A DNA stretch of 64,000 bases from Actinomycetaceae bacterium MB13-C1-2 (GTDB lineage Bacteria > Actinomycetota > Actinomycetes > Actinomycetales > Actinomycetaceae), in the NCBI GenBank assembly GCA_035621235.1, contig CP141731.1, positions 1 through 64,000 on the forward strand. The letters run 5' to 3'. A program made the translations under genes and the position numbers. The notes beneath the pieces are model-generated. The model worked only from the letters and a program-made list of their open reading frames with translations. It had not been told where the DNA came from and made no database searches. This document shows, in pieces, positions 43,935 through 52,943 of this stretch. The first letter of the stretch is position 1. Each line of letters begins with the position of its first letter.

Positions 43935-45124
43935 CTCACCCTGCCTTCCGCTTCTAGAGCATCCAGTTTCTGCGCGGCCGCGACCGCACCCGGAAGCGCA
44001 CGAATCAGCGCATCTACGTCGTGGGAGGAGGAATCTCGTCCAAACGATACCCGCAAAACTCCGAGTGCCTCGTCCTCTGATCGCCCCATACTAAGCAACA
44101 CCTGACTGGGCCGAGTAACCCCGGCGTGGCAGGCTGATCCAGCCGAAGCAAGGATTCCAGCCCGGTCAAGTTCCAGAAGCACCGCCTCGGGATGCCTGGT
44201 CGACATCGAGAGGTGAACGATGGATGGGACCGACTCAGCCAGTTCCGTCATTCGAACATTCTCGGGAAGGTTCTTAGCCAGTTGTTCTCTTAGGGCAAGG
44301 TGCTTGACACTGCGTTCTTCTATTTGGGACACAGCCTCCTCGGCCGCTACCGCAAGCGCAACTGCCCCCGCCACGTCCTGAGTTCCAGAGCGAATCGTCC
44401 GCTCCTGTCCTCCCCCGGGCCGATCAGTCACGATCTTCACGCCACGTTTGACCAGCAGAGCACCCGTTCCAACCGGCGCACCAAACTTGTGTCCACCAAT
44501 CGTCATGAGGTCAAGACCCAGACCTTGAAAATCGAGTGCGAGGTTACCCACTGCCTGAGTCGCATCGGAGTGAACAAGAAATTTCTTCTGCTTCCCCAGC
44601 CGAACCAGGTCGGGCACAGGCTGGATGACGCCGGTCTCTGAGCAGACCATGGCCAGGCTCGCCAGCGTCGTGGCCGGCCCGAGCGAACCCGGCTCAAGGA
44701 GGGCTCTCCCATCACGGGTCGTCGGAAGAACCTTCCATTCAATACCCGCGGCCTCGGCTCTTTCCCCGCCCTCGGCAACCGCCGGGTGCTCGATTCCTGA
44801 GACAACGATTCGCCCGGAAACCCCCTCATCGGTAACTATCGAACTATCCCGCCCGCCAAGAGCTGCACCAATGATGCCCAGTGCCGCTGACTCCGTTGCC
44901 CCTGAAGTAAAGATGACTTCAGCACGATCTGCTCCAAGGGCTGATGCGAGCCGTTCACGGGCGTCCTCAAGCATCCGTTTTGCGCCCCGCCCCCCGGCGT
45001 GAACCGCATTCGGGTTGCCGGGTCGATCCGCAAGGGTACGGGTAACATCGAGCCACGCCGCGAGCGCGCACTCTCGAATCGGCGTGGTCGCGGCGTGGTC
45101 CAAATAGACGGGCTGCTCGGGCAT
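43931..45124 (-). CDS. Cysteine desulfurase (IscS/NifS type)
   Basis: 397 residues, class V aminotransferase fold. N-terminal YLDHAATTPIR, PLP lysine Lys213 in TIGGHKFG and catalytic Cys332 in ASAGSACHAG. It converts cysteine to alanine and passes persulfide to acceptors. Overlap with mnmA argues for supply of tRNA thiolation; it may also serve Fe-S assembly because no other desulfurase is visible here. It follows etfA by 23 bp on the same strand. Confidence 0.93.
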   Translation of the reverse strand: MPEQPVYLDHAATTPIRECALAAWLDVTRTLADRPGNPNAVHAGGRGAKRMLEDARERLASALGADRAEVIFTSGATESAALGIIGAALGGRDSSIVTDEGVSGRIVVSGIEHPAVAEGGERAEAAGIEWKVLPTTRDGRALLEPGSLGPATTLASLAMVCSETGVIQPVPDLVRLGKQKKFLVHSDATQAVGNLALDFQGLGLDLMTIGGHKFGAPVGTGALLVKRGVKIVTDRPGGGQERTIRSGTQDVAGAVALAVAAEEAVSQIEERSVKHLALREQLAKNLPENVRMTELAESVPSIVHLSMSTRHPEAVLLELDRAGILASAGSACHAGVTRPSQVLLSMGRSEDEALGVLRVSFGRDSSSHDVDALIRALPGAVAAAQKLDALEAEGRVR

Positions 45125-45147
45125 GTTCGAAGCTATGACCTCACACG

Positions 45148-46128
45148 CTAGAGGTTTAGTGCCTCAAGGGCCTGCGGCACCACCTCGTTCAGGTCCCCAA
45201 CGACGGCAAAGTCCGCAATCTCCAGAATCGGCGCATCGGGATCGTCAACCACGGCGACGATCTTTTCCGATGCCAGCATCCCGCAGGTGTGGTGCACGGC
45301 TCCGGAGACGCCAAGACCCAGGTACAACTTCGGGGCGATCGAGACACCCGTCTGGCCTATCTGAGTGCTACGTGGGAGCCAGCCCTCGTCACAGACCACC
45401 CGGGTCGCCCCTATAGCAGCGCCCAGAGCGTCAGCCAGGTGCTCAACGAGGGAAACATCCCCGTCGATTCCTCTTCCAGCGACAACGGCGACGTCGGCAT
45501 CTCCGAGAGGAACGCGAGCGCCCGCTGGCTGCTTCTGGGACGAGACAACGCGGACCGCGGCAGATCCCCTAGAGAGCTCAAATGAAAGTGGTTCAGCCTT
45601 CGTTGCACCTCCGGCCATGACCTTTGCGTCATCCTGTGGGCCAACTCCGGGGCGGACCGCCAATACGGGCGTACCCTCATCGGCGGCAACTGTGGTGATC
45701 CACGTACCGGCGAGCGCCGACTTGCGACCGGTGAGGATTCCCTCCTCCACCTCGACCGAAGCGATATCCACAGCTGCCCCAATCCCCTGGCGGGCGGCGA
45801 ACATCGCGCCCGCGCCTCGGCCAAGGTAAGTCGAGCTAAGCAAGACCGCCCCCAGGTCGGCCCCGAGCGAAGTCACAGCAGAAGCGAGCGCATCAGCGAC
45901 TCCACCGGGAACGCGCGGAGAAAATCCCTCTGCCCGCCCGACAAAAACTCGGTCAGCCCCGAGAGCCGCAAGCTCAGCAACATCAGATTCGACGAAAGAA
46001 AGTACAACCACGGGTCCGTCAGTCAGAGTCGAGGCGAGAGCCAGGAGCTTCCCAGATGCCGCCGCCAGCGAGCCGTCGGGTTCGTGGTCCACCTGAACTA
46101 GAAGTGCGCTAGTAAGTTTGTTGCTCAT
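45148..46128 (-). CDS. etfA: Electron transfer flavoprotein alpha subunit
   Basis: 326 residues. The C-terminal FAD domain carries GRGIDGDVSLVEHLADALGAAIGATRVVCDEGW, then QIGQTGVSIAPKLYLGLGVSGAVHH and NDP-type VDDPDAPILEIADFAVVGD, all diagnostic for EtfA/FixB. It forms a heterodimer with EtfB and shuttles electrons between acyl-CoA or other flavin dehydrogenases and the respiratory chain. Its ATG overlaps the etfB stop by 4 bp. Confidence 0.94.
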   Translation of the reverse strand: MSNKLTSALLVQVDHEPDGSLAAASGKLLALASTLTDGPVVVLSFVESDVAELAALGADRVFVGRAEGFSPRVPGGVADALASAVTSLGADLGAVLLSSTYLGRGAGAMFAARQGIGAAVDIASVEVEEGILTGRKSALAGTWITTVAADEGTPVLAVRPGVGPQDDAKVMAGGATKAEPLSFELSRGSAAVRVVSSQKQPAGARVPLGDADVAVVAGRGIDGDVSLVEHLADALGAAIGATRVVCDEGWLPRSTQIGQTGVSIAPKLYLGLGVSGAVHHTCGMLASEKIVAVVDDPDAPILEIADFAVVGDLNEVVPQALEALNL

Positions 46129-46934
46129 TCGTCAATCACTCCAGCCGTGCGTAGATAGTCTGCTAGGCGTGCTCCGCCGTCGCCCGAGTCCGTCACAATG
46201 ACTCCGACTTCACGTTCAACCGGCTGCGAAGCAATGACACGAACTGCCGCGAGGCCCTTTTCCCGTGCTCTCGGGAGCAGTTGCTGGCCATGGTCAAATC
46301 CGGCTAGGTCCTGAAGACCCAGCGTTTCCAACGGTTTAGAACGGGCTGCCCGCAGGTCTTTGAAGCTCGGGTAACGCGGTTCGTTGATCTGATCAGTGAC
46401 ACTAACAACCACTGGGACCAGGGCCGTGAGTTCGTCTTCCCATCCGTCGGCGCTGCGCTTGGCTGTAACCACCATGTCATCATCGACTTGAAGTTCTGAT
46501 GCAAGATCAAGCAGAGGCCAGTCCAGGTTCGCAGCAATGCCGGGGGCGACCATTGATGTCATCCCATCCAGGCTTGCCATCCCCGTTATCACCATGTCGA
46601 CTGGTTCATCCTTGGTCAGCATCTCAACTACTGCGGCAAGAACGGCTGCTGTTGCGGGAGCGTCACTGCCTTCCAACAGTTCATCGCTCACCAAAATCCC
46701 CTGGTCTGCACCCATTTGCAGGGCCCGCATGACCGCGTCCTCTGCGTCTTCAGGCCCCATGGTCACGGCAATAACCTCGCCGCCGCGATCTTCGACCAGA
46801 GTTACAGCGGCCTCCACCGCGTACTCATCCAGTTCGTTGAGGACATCGTCTTCGCCGCGAACAACTCGACTGTCCTCAAGGCGCCGGTCGGAGTCTCCGT
46901 CTGGCACCTGCTTGACACAAACAACAATTCTCAT
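46125..46934 (-). CDS. etfB: Electron transfer flavoprotein beta subunit
   Basis: 269 residues from ATG 46934 (MRIVVCVKQVPDG), the conserved start of EtfB/FixA; an open frame reaches 47012 but has no homology. Further features are NELDEYAVEAAVTLVEDRGGEV, MGPEDAEDAVMRALQMGADQGI and INEPRYPSFKDLRAA. It binds AMP in the EtfAB dimer. Divergent from glgX. The order etfB-etfA-desulfurase-mnmA forms one probable operon. Confidence 0.94.
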   Translation of the reverse strand: MRIVVCVKQVPDGDSDRRLEDSRVVRGEDDVLNELDEYAVEAAVTLVEDRGGEVIAVTMGPEDAEDAVMRALQMGADQGILVSDELLEGSDAPATAAVLAAVVEMLTKDEPVDMVITGMASLDGMTSMVAPGIAANLDWPLLDLASELQVDDDMVVTAKRSADGWEDELTALVPVVVSVTDQINEPRYPSFKDLRAARSKPLETLGLQDLAGFDHGQQLLPRAREKGLAAVRVIASQPVEREVGVIVTDSGDGGARLADYLRTAGVIDE

Positions 46935-47101
46935 GTGATCAAGCTTGCCACGGAGCGGCAAATGCGGGACCGTGAGATTTGGCGCGTGACCAGTCAATAG
47001 TCCGCCGTACAAACCTCCTTTGGTGCAAACTAGGAGAGTTGTTGTATTCGGCGAAGGCTGTGCTTTCTGCCCTCTACCTAGACCATCGGATCGAGCGAAC
47101 C

Positions 47102-49390
47102 ATGCCTGAGACTTCCCTGAGTCGACCTAACGACGCGGTGCTTCAGCCGTCGTCAGAGCGCGTGCACAGGGCCAATCCCAACCCTTCGCGAATCGGTGTT
47201 TACCAGAGCGACGGCGGACTGGATATCTCCGTGGTTGCGCCGCACGCAACAGCGGTGGACTTCTGCGTTCGGGTCAGTGACGGTGAGACACCGCGTGAAC
47301 AGCGCTGGACCCTGGACGGACCCGTCGAGGGCATCTGGCACGGACACGTCGATGGACTGGGCGAAGGAACCATTTATGGATTCCGCGCATTTGGACCCTG
47401 GGATCCTGACGGCGGTCTCTACTACAACCCGGCCAAGCTATTGCTGGACCCATACGGTCGCGGGATTGAGGGCCTACCAGATGTCACCCCTGCGCTCTAT
47501 GCCCACCACGTTGACCACGAACTCTATCCGGCCACCTACCCCCTCGCCCAGTCCAACTTGAACTCCGCACTGGTCGCGCCCTATTCAGTGGTGGTTGGAA
47601 ACCACTTCCAGCCCCCCAGAGGACCAAGGATTTCGGTTAACGAATCCGTGGTCTATGAACTCCACGTCAAGGGATTCACCAAGAACCTTCCGGGTGTTCC
47701 AGAGGCACTGCGCGGCACCTATGCGGGACTGGCTCACCCGGCTACCATCGAACACCTGCGGGGCCTGGGAATCACCACACTCGAACTTCTCCCTGTTCAC
47801 GCAAAGATGGACGAAACCTTCCTGACGGACCGTGGACTCACCAACTATTGGGGTTACTCAACGCTGTCGTTCTTCTCGCCTGAACCCTCTTACGCGACAA
47901 AAAGAGCCCAGGACGAGGGTGCGCAGGCAGTGGTGAACGAGTTCCGCGGAATGGTAGAACTACTGCACAAGGCTGGTTTCGAGGTAATTCTTGACGTGGT
48001 CTACAACCACACTTGCGAGGGCGGGGACGGCGGTCCGACCGTCTCATGGCGTGGGCTTGACTCCCTGATGTACTACCGCAGGATGCCGGATCGACCCCGG
48101 ACCATGACCGATGACACCGGCTGCGGAAACACCGTGAACTTCTCAGAGCAGCGCGTGGTTCAGATGACCCTCGACTCGCTGCGTTACTGGGTAACCGAGA
48201 TGGGGGTAGACGGGTTCCGATTCGATCTTGCGACCACTCTGGGGCGCCTCGATACCGGATACACGCCGTACCATCCCTTCCTGATCGCGGCTGGAGCCGA
48301 CCCCGTCCTACGCGACGTGAAACTGATCGCTGAACCATGGGACCTCGGATTGGGAGGGTGGCAGACCGGAAACTACCCCATCCCGTTCCTGGACTGGAAC
48401 GACCATTTTCGCGACTCAGTTCGCAAGTTCTGGCTGACCGATTTTCAACAGATGTCTGCGGGGCGTCCGGTCTCTGGTCCAACAGACTTGGCGACGCGAC
48501 TGTCCGGCTCAACCGACCTCTACTGGCGTGACGGCGGACGCCGGGGTCCAGGTGCCTCGGTCAACTTCGTGACGGCCCACGACGGGTTCACAATGGCCGA
48601 CCTTACGATGTACGACCACCAGCACAACATCGCCAACCTCGAAGACAACCGGGACGGGACCAGTAACAACCACTCGTGGAACCACGGGATCGAAGGATCG
48701 AGTGGAACTAGCGGAATGAACCTCGATATTCCAGACGCCGAGGGCTTGGTAGAGGATCTCGAATACGCCCGCGAGCGATCCCGGCGCAACCTTATGACGA
48801 CCATGCTGGTCTCTGCTGGCACCCCGATGATTGTCGCGGGCGATGAGTTCAGCCGAACCCAGTTTGGCAACAATAACGCCTACTGCCAGGACTCACCGAT
48901 CTCCTGGGTCGATTGGGAACTTAGCAAGGGTCAGCGACACATGCTTGAGACCACCTCGTACCTTCTCAGTCTTCGTAGAATGCATCCGGTGTTACGTCCA
49001 CCGGTATTCGCCGACGGACAGATTGCAGACGGCGATGTGATCGAGGATGTGGCCTGGTTCAACCGTGATGCCGCCGCGATCCCGTCGGACGGTTGGTCAG
49101 ACGCTTGGAACCGCGTCTTTCAGATGCGCCGCAGCGGACTTGAGTACGAGGACAGGGACGCTCTAGTGGTGTTCAACGGCACGATGGCCGTCGCGGAGGT
49201 AAATCTGCCCGAGAACCGAGGTCAGAACTGGGCTCTGGTTATGGACACCTCCTGGCCCAGACCAAAACTTGGCGGCATCACCAGTAGCGGAAGTGCCGTG
49301 GACGAGGGCGAGGTAACGCGGCCCGGTGAATCCTTCCAGATGGAGCCACAGTCCATGAGCGTTTATTTGTCTACTCCGCGCGAGAGTTAG
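47102..49390 (+). CDS. glgX: Glycogen debranching protein GlgX
   Basis: 762 residues from ATG 47102; an in-frame upstream start at 46979 lies in the etfB promoter region. An N-terminal CBM48-like domain (RIGVYQSDGGLDISVVAPHAT, about 20-110) precedes a GH13 barrel: VVYNHTCEGG, GVDGFRFDLATTLG (nucleophile Asp), KLIAEPWDLG (acid/base Glu) and FVTAHDGFTMADL (third Asp). GCGNTVNF and NNAYCQDSPISWVDW are GlgX/TreX signatures. It hydrolyses alpha-1,6 branches of glycogen. It precedes trpS by 9 bp, possibly co-transcribed. Confidence 0.95.
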   Translation: MPETSLSRPNDAVLQPSSERVHRANPNPSRIGVYQSDGGLDISVVAPHATAVDFCVRVSDGETPREQRWTLDGPVEGIWHGHVDGLGEGTIYGFRAFGPWDPDGGLYYNPAKLLLDPYGRGIEGLPDVTPALYAHHVDHELYPATYPLAQSNLNSALVAPYSVVVGNHFQPPRGPRISVNESVVYELHVKGFTKNLPGVPEALRGTYAGLAHPATIEHLRGLGITTLELLPVHAKMDETFLTDRGLTNYWGYSTLSFFSPEPSYATKRAQDEGAQAVVNEFRGMVELLHKAGFEVILDVVYNHTCEGGDGGPTVSWRGLDSLMYYRRMPDRPRTMTDDTGCGNTVNFSEQRVVQMTLDSLRYWVTEMGVDGFRFDLATTLGRLDTGYTPYHPFLIAAGADPVLRDVKLIAEPWDLGLGGWQTGNYPIPFLDWNDHFRDSVRKFWLTDFQQMSAGRPVSGPTDLATRLSGSTDLYWRDGGRRGPGASVNFVTAHDGFTMADLTMYDHQHNIANLEDNRDGTSNNHSWNHGIEGSSGTSGMNLDIPDAEGLVEDLEYARERSRRNLMTTMLVSAGTPMIVAGDEFSRTQFGNNNAYCQDSPISWVDWELSKGQRHMLETTSYLLSLRRMHPVLRPPVFADGQIADGDVIEDVAWFNRDAAAIPSDGWSDAWNRVFQMRRSGLEYEDRDALVVFNGTMAVAEVNLPENRGQNWALVMDTSWPRPKLGGITSSGSAVDEGEVTRPGESFQMEPQSMSVYLSTPRES

Positions 49391-49399
49391 GATCCTTTC

Positions 49400-50569
49400 A
49401 TGCCCGAAACAGAAATGACACAGGATCAGAACGCGGAGAACGAAGTACAAGACGTTGCTTCCGCTGCAGCCAAAACCGCTGCGGATAAGGTGGCCGACTC
49501 AGTCAGTACGGCTTCCGTACGCCGAGCAATCGAACGATCACGTGAAATCGAGGAACAGATCGATCTAGATCCCTCGCAGTTCCGTATGCTCACTGGTGCC
49601 CGACCCACCGGGAATCTGCACGTGGGCCATTACTTTGGAACGCTGATGAATTGGGTTGGCCTGCAGAATCGCGGGGTTGAGACATGGACCCTAATCGCTG
49701 ACTACCAGGTAATTACCGACCGTGACGGCGTTGGCCCGCTCAAGGAACGCGTCTACGGATTGGTCACCGACTACCTGGCTTGCGGAATCGACCCTGAAAA
49801 GACAACAATCTTCACCCACTCAGCAGTTCCCGCTCTAAATCAGCTGATGATCCCGTTCCTCTCACTGGTGACGGAGTCTGAACTGAACCGCAACCCCACG
49901 GTAAAGGCGGAGCTTGAGGCCAGCGGTGGCCGGGCTCTTTCGGGCCTGTTGCTCACCTACCCGGTGCACCAGGCGACTGACATTCTCTTCTGCAAGGCCA
50001 ACATTGTTCCGGTGGGACAAGATCAGCTTCCCCATATCGAGTTGACCAGGCAGATCGCCTCACGCTTCGACCGGCGCTACGGTCGAGCCGAGAAAGATGC
50101 TCCGGTGTTCCGTCGCCCCGATGCGCTTTTGTCCGAGGCGCCGCTGATTCTTGGAACTGACGGCGAAAAAATGGCGAAGTCGAGGGGCAATACCATTGAG
50201 ATCGGTTTCACCGCCGATGAGACTGCACGTGTTCTGAAGAAGGCCAAAACCGACTCCGAGCGGGTAATTACCTATGACCCGGCGGGTCGCCCCGAGGTTT
50301 CAAACCTGCTGATGTTGGCCGCTCTCGCATCTGACTCTGACCCCGAGACGATCGCCGGAGAGATCGGCGATGGCGGGGCCGGAAAGCTGAAGGCACTAGT
50401 TACCGAAGCAGTGAATGAGGCTCTGGCCCCGGTCCGTGCGCGTCGTCGGGATCTAGCTGCGGACGCCACATACATCCATGAAGTCCTTGCCGCTGGAAAT
50501 GAGAAGGCGAACGAGGAAGCGGACCGAACCCTAAACGAGGTGCGCCAGGCCATGCAGATGGTTTACTAG
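49400..50569 (+). CDS. trpS: Tryptophanyl-tRNA synthetase
   Basis: 389 residues, class I synthetase. HIGH-type motif GNLHVGHYFG at 71-80 and KMSKS-type GEKMAKSRGN (Lys257 to Ser261). About 58 residues of Ala/Glu/Asp-rich sequence precede the catalytic domain, longer than in typical bacterial TrpS. Start ATG 49400 is preceded by AGGA. The first Met of the core could be later, but no ribosome binding site supports that. Confidence 0.95.
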   Translation: MPETEMTQDQNAENEVQDVASAAAKTAADKVADSVSTASVRRAIERSREIEEQIDLDPSQFRMLTGARPTGNLHVGHYFGTLMNWVGLQNRGVETWTLIADYQVITDRDGVGPLKERVYGLVTDYLACGIDPEKTTIFTHSAVPALNQLMIPFLSLVTESELNRNPTVKAELEASGGRALSGLLLTYPVHQATDILFCKANIVPVGQDQLPHIELTRQIASRFDRRYGRAEKDAPVFRRPDALLSEAPLILGTDGEKMAKSRGNTIEIGFTADETARVLKKAKTDSERVITYDPAGRPEVSNLLMLAALASDSDPETIAGEIGDGGAGKLKALVTEAVNEALAPVRARRRDLAADATYIHEVLAAGNEKANEEADRTLNEVRQAMQMVY

Positions 50570-50802
50570 CGACTGAACCCCCGCGAGACCTGTAACTACT
50601 ACCTACCCAGTTCGCAGCATCGGTGGCATGTCAAGACGAGTTGCTCTTCGCGACGTGGTCAGTTGCTAAATGGCCTTGCGAACTCAAGTTGAAAGTGACA
50701 TGCGATGCATCCGGATAAGTCTGTGGCGTGTTGGGCTCAAGCGGTCAGTTCGCCTAGAAAACCAACAAGCTGGGTAGTCCGTCCTGCAGGGCCGTCGATA
50801 TC

Positions 50803-50808
50803 TACTAT
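50803..50808 (+). promoter_or_regulatory. Candidate -10 box for a leaderless kinase gene
   Basis: TACTAT ends 9 bases before the ATG at 50818 and no Shine-Dalgarno sequence intervenes, so transcription would begin at or next to the start codon. No -35 hexamer is evident. The rest of 50570-50817 shows no gene. Confidence 0.35.
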
Positions 50809-50817
50809 GGTTCGGCG

Positions 50818-51573
50818 ATGATCCCCTCGGAATCCGCGTCCCACCCGTTTCCGCAGGTACCTATACCCGCGGAGCTATTGGCAGTCGCCGATGGTCCGAT
50901 TGAACTGGTTTGGCTAAATGACGCAGGCGGATACACGGCTCGTGTCGATGGAGTCGTCAGCCTTGGAGCCGGGAGCTACTACGTGAAGTGGAACCCGAGG
51001 GATACGGGGCTGTCCCTCGCCACCGAAGCCAAGCGGATGGAGTGGCTTGCGACCACCGACCATCCCACGGCGCGAGTGGTCGACTTTCGCGACTCGGCGC
51101 AGGGGGAACTACTAATCTCCGAGGATCTTGGGGCAACTTCCGCGGTGTTTCCAGAGTGGGTGCGCCAGCCAGATATCGCTCTACGAGCAATCGCAGAAGG
51201 ACTACGCAGGCTCCACCGCCTACCGCCAGACGGTTGCCCCTTTTCGTGGTCCGCAGAAAGCCGTCTGGACTCGATTACCAATGAAGAAACTCGGGAGAGA
51301 CTCAGCGATGTCCCTCCCATCGATAGGCTGGTGGTCTGCCACGGGGATGCCTGCGCTCCGAACACCCTAGTGAACCGGGACGGAAGTTTCGCGGCGACAA
51401 TCGACTTGGAAAATCTCGGGGTTGCTGATCGATGGGCCGATCTCGCTGTGACGATAATGTCCCTCGACTGGAACTATCCGCAGTATGACCAGAAGGTGTT
51501 CTGGGAAACCTACGGCGTCGAACCCGACTTGGAGCGTATGGCCTACTATCGAGCCCTCTGGGATGCGGAATAA
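50818..51573 (+). CDS. Aminoglycoside phosphotransferase-like kinase
   Basis: 251 residues, close to the length of APH(3')-type enzymes. The catalytic loop VVCHGDACAPNTLV holds Asp177 and a following Asn; the metal segment reads TIDLENLGVADRWADLAV, where APH(3') enzymes have a Gly after the Asp-x pair. N-terminal strands (VSLGAGSYYVKWNP) supply the ATP-site Lys. Family members phosphorylate aminoglycosides or small cell metabolites. Given the altered metal segment and chromosomal setting between trpS and an rRNA methyltransferase, a housekeeping substrate is as likely as antibiotic resistance. Confidence 0.75.
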   Translation: MIPSESASHPFPQVPIPAELLAVADGPIELVWLNDAGGYTARVDGVVSLGAGSYYVKWNPRDTGLSLATEAKRMEWLATTDHPTARVVDFRDSAQGELLISEDLGATSAVFPEWVRQPDIALRAIAEGLRRLHRLPPDGCPFSWSAESRLDSITNEETRERLSDVPPIDRLVVCHGDACAPNTLVNRDGSFAATIDLENLGVADRWADLAVTIMSLDWNYPQYDQKVFWETYGVEPDLERMAYYRALWDAE

Positions 51574-51798
51574 CGCAGACAGTGAGAAGCGGCGCAGAAA
51601 GCAAATAGATTCCTTCCACCGAGCGCTCCTAGTTGAATATCTGCAACAGTGGCCCACAAGCCCCGGCTCTCAACACGAGTTCAAGCGAATACCGGCCACA
51701 CCGGCGGATAATCCCCACCCAAACCCGCACCCAGAGCAGCTCCAAGGCCAAGTATCCGCCACAGTGGCCCATATTCGTTGCCAGGGCCCGCTCTAGAA

Positions 51799-52599
51799 CT
51801 ACAGGGGGTTTCTTCTGCGGTACTCGAAGGCCACAACCGCCACCGCCGCGCCGAGATTCAGCGAGTCGACCGCCATATTGAACGGGATCTTCACCAGCTT
51901 CTCGCAGGCGGAAATGAGATGGTCACTGAGTCCCTCACCCTCGTTTCCAAACATTAGGACAGAAGAGCTGGGAAGAACCGCGCTCCACAAATTCTCTTCC
52001 GCACCGCCCGAAGTTCCGACCAAAACTCGCTGGGTTGAGGAGACCCAACCGAGCATTTCTTCTTCAGTACAACTCACGATCGGTACCCCGAAGACTGATC
52101 CCATTGAGGCACGTAGAGACTCATAACTGTAGGGATCAACGTGGCTTCCAGTCAGAACCAAACCGCCGAGTCCGGCCGCCTCGCAAGTTCGCGCAATCGC
52201 CCCAGCATTTCTAGGGTTGCTAACACGGTCGAGGACAACAACCGGGATGTCCCTAGGCAGGTCACCGAGAGAACGCCTCTGCGCAGTTGCGACAAACGCC
52301 GCACCTGATCGCATATCTCGACGCGAAACTTTTTCAAACAAGGCTTCGGGAACCCGAAAGCATCGCACCTGGGAGGCATCCAATAAGTCAGCAAGATCCT
52401 TCGGCAACAGGTCGGCGCTCTCCTCGGAGAATACAACGTAATCAACCGTCATGTCTGAGGCCAACGCGCGGGTCAATAGCTGAAGACCCTCCCCGGCGAA
52501 CATGGAATTTTCCCGGCCCGATTTGCGTCCGCGTAAAAGTGCGCGAATCTCTTTGATCCTCGGGTTCGAAGCGGACGAAATATCAAGAAAAGAAGGCAC
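51799..52599 (-). CDS. SpoU/TrmH-family RNA 2'-O-methyltransferase
   Basis: 266 residues. N-terminal substrate-binding domain (SASNPRIKEIRALLRGRKSG, FAGEGLQLLTRAL) and C-terminal trefoil-knot SPOUT domain: LDRVSNPRNAGAIARTCEAAG (motif 1), MFGNEGEGLS (motif 2) and IPFNMAVDSLNLGAAVAVVAFE (motif 3). Typical of enzymes methylating 23S rRNA or tRNA ribose; the exact target is unknown. ATG 52599 is divergent from the sugar ABC operon. Confidence 0.92.
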   Translation of the reverse strand: MPSFLDISSASNPRIKEIRALLRGRKSGRENSMFAGEGLQLLTRALASDMTVDYVVFSEESADLLPKDLADLLDASQVRCFRVPEALFEKVSRRDMRSGAAFVATAQRRSLGDLPRDIPVVVLDRVSNPRNAGAIARTCEAAGLGGLVLTGSHVDPYSYESLRASMGSVFGVPIVSCTEEEMLGWVSSTQRVLVGTSGGAEENLWSAVLPSSSVLMFGNEGEGLSDHLISACEKLVKIPFNMAVDSLNLGAAVAVVAFEYRRRNPL

Positions 52600-52703
52600 A
52601 ACTCCATTGTGCCCGAGGATCGCCGATGACCTCTACCTCTGGCATTTTCAAACGGTGACGACCGAGTCAACCACGAATCAGCCAGGAACGCGCATCTGTA
52701 CTG

Positions 52704-52778
52704 CGTCCCAACAACAGTCGAAGTCACCGGAACGCTCCTTGGCATGGTCATGCCTCTTCACCCTCAACTGTTGGGACG
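52704..52778. repeat. 10-bp inverted repeat enclosing a smaller palindrome
   Basis: CGTCCCAACA (52704-52713) is exactly complementary to TGTTGGGACG (52769-52778). The 55-base interval contains GGCATG-gt-CATGCC, a further perfect 6-bp dyad. A cruciform or a folded RNA is possible. It lies between the methyltransferase start and the ABC promoter. Confidence 0.6.
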
Positions 52779-52830
52779 TTCGTCCTAGATAACTATTCGG
52801 GCACAACCACCCTTTGCCGCCAAACGTCTG

Positions 52831-52858
52831 TTGACACCACAAACTTCGACGCTAGCCT
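52831..52858 (+). promoter_or_regulatory. Candidate promoter of the disaccharide ABC operon
   Basis: TTGACA (52831-52836), a perfect -35 consensus, is followed after 16 bases by TAGCCT (52853-52858). Transcription would begin near 52865, immediately before the palindrome at 52867. Confidence 0.6.
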
Positions 52859-52866
52859 GGAAAAGC

Positions 52867-52891
52867 ACGATCTAGGACCTAGGTCGTTTTT
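52867..52891 (+). promoter_or_regulatory. Palindromic operator or attenuator at the ABC-operon start site
   Basis: Arms ACGATCTAGG (52867-52876) and CCTAGGTCGT (52878-52887) are complementary at 9 of 10 positions around a central A, and TTTTT (52887-52891) follows. As DNA it is a repressor-type site overlapping the transcription start; as RNA it resembles a short terminator at the very start of the message. No LacI-type regulator is encoded in the window. Confidence 0.6.
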
Positions 52892-52943
52892 CCCACACAT
52901 CGACAAACGATGTTGGTGTTGGTCAAAATGCAATGGAGGGTCA

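Larger units (their letters stand above)
52600..52943. other. Divergent intergenic region upstream of the disaccharide ABC operon
   Basis: 344 bp without a convincing gene. It holds a long-range inverted repeat (52704-52778), a TTGACA-containing promoter (52831-52858) and a palindrome followed by a T-run (52867-52891), all listed separately. Confidence 0.6.

Noticed and set aside
51563-51796. Frame of 77 codons overlapping the end of the APH-like gene
   Set aside because: No ribosome binding site, Pro/His-rich low-complexity C-terminus and no family pattern; two copies of a CACAGTGGCCCA-like word in the DNA explain its repeats.
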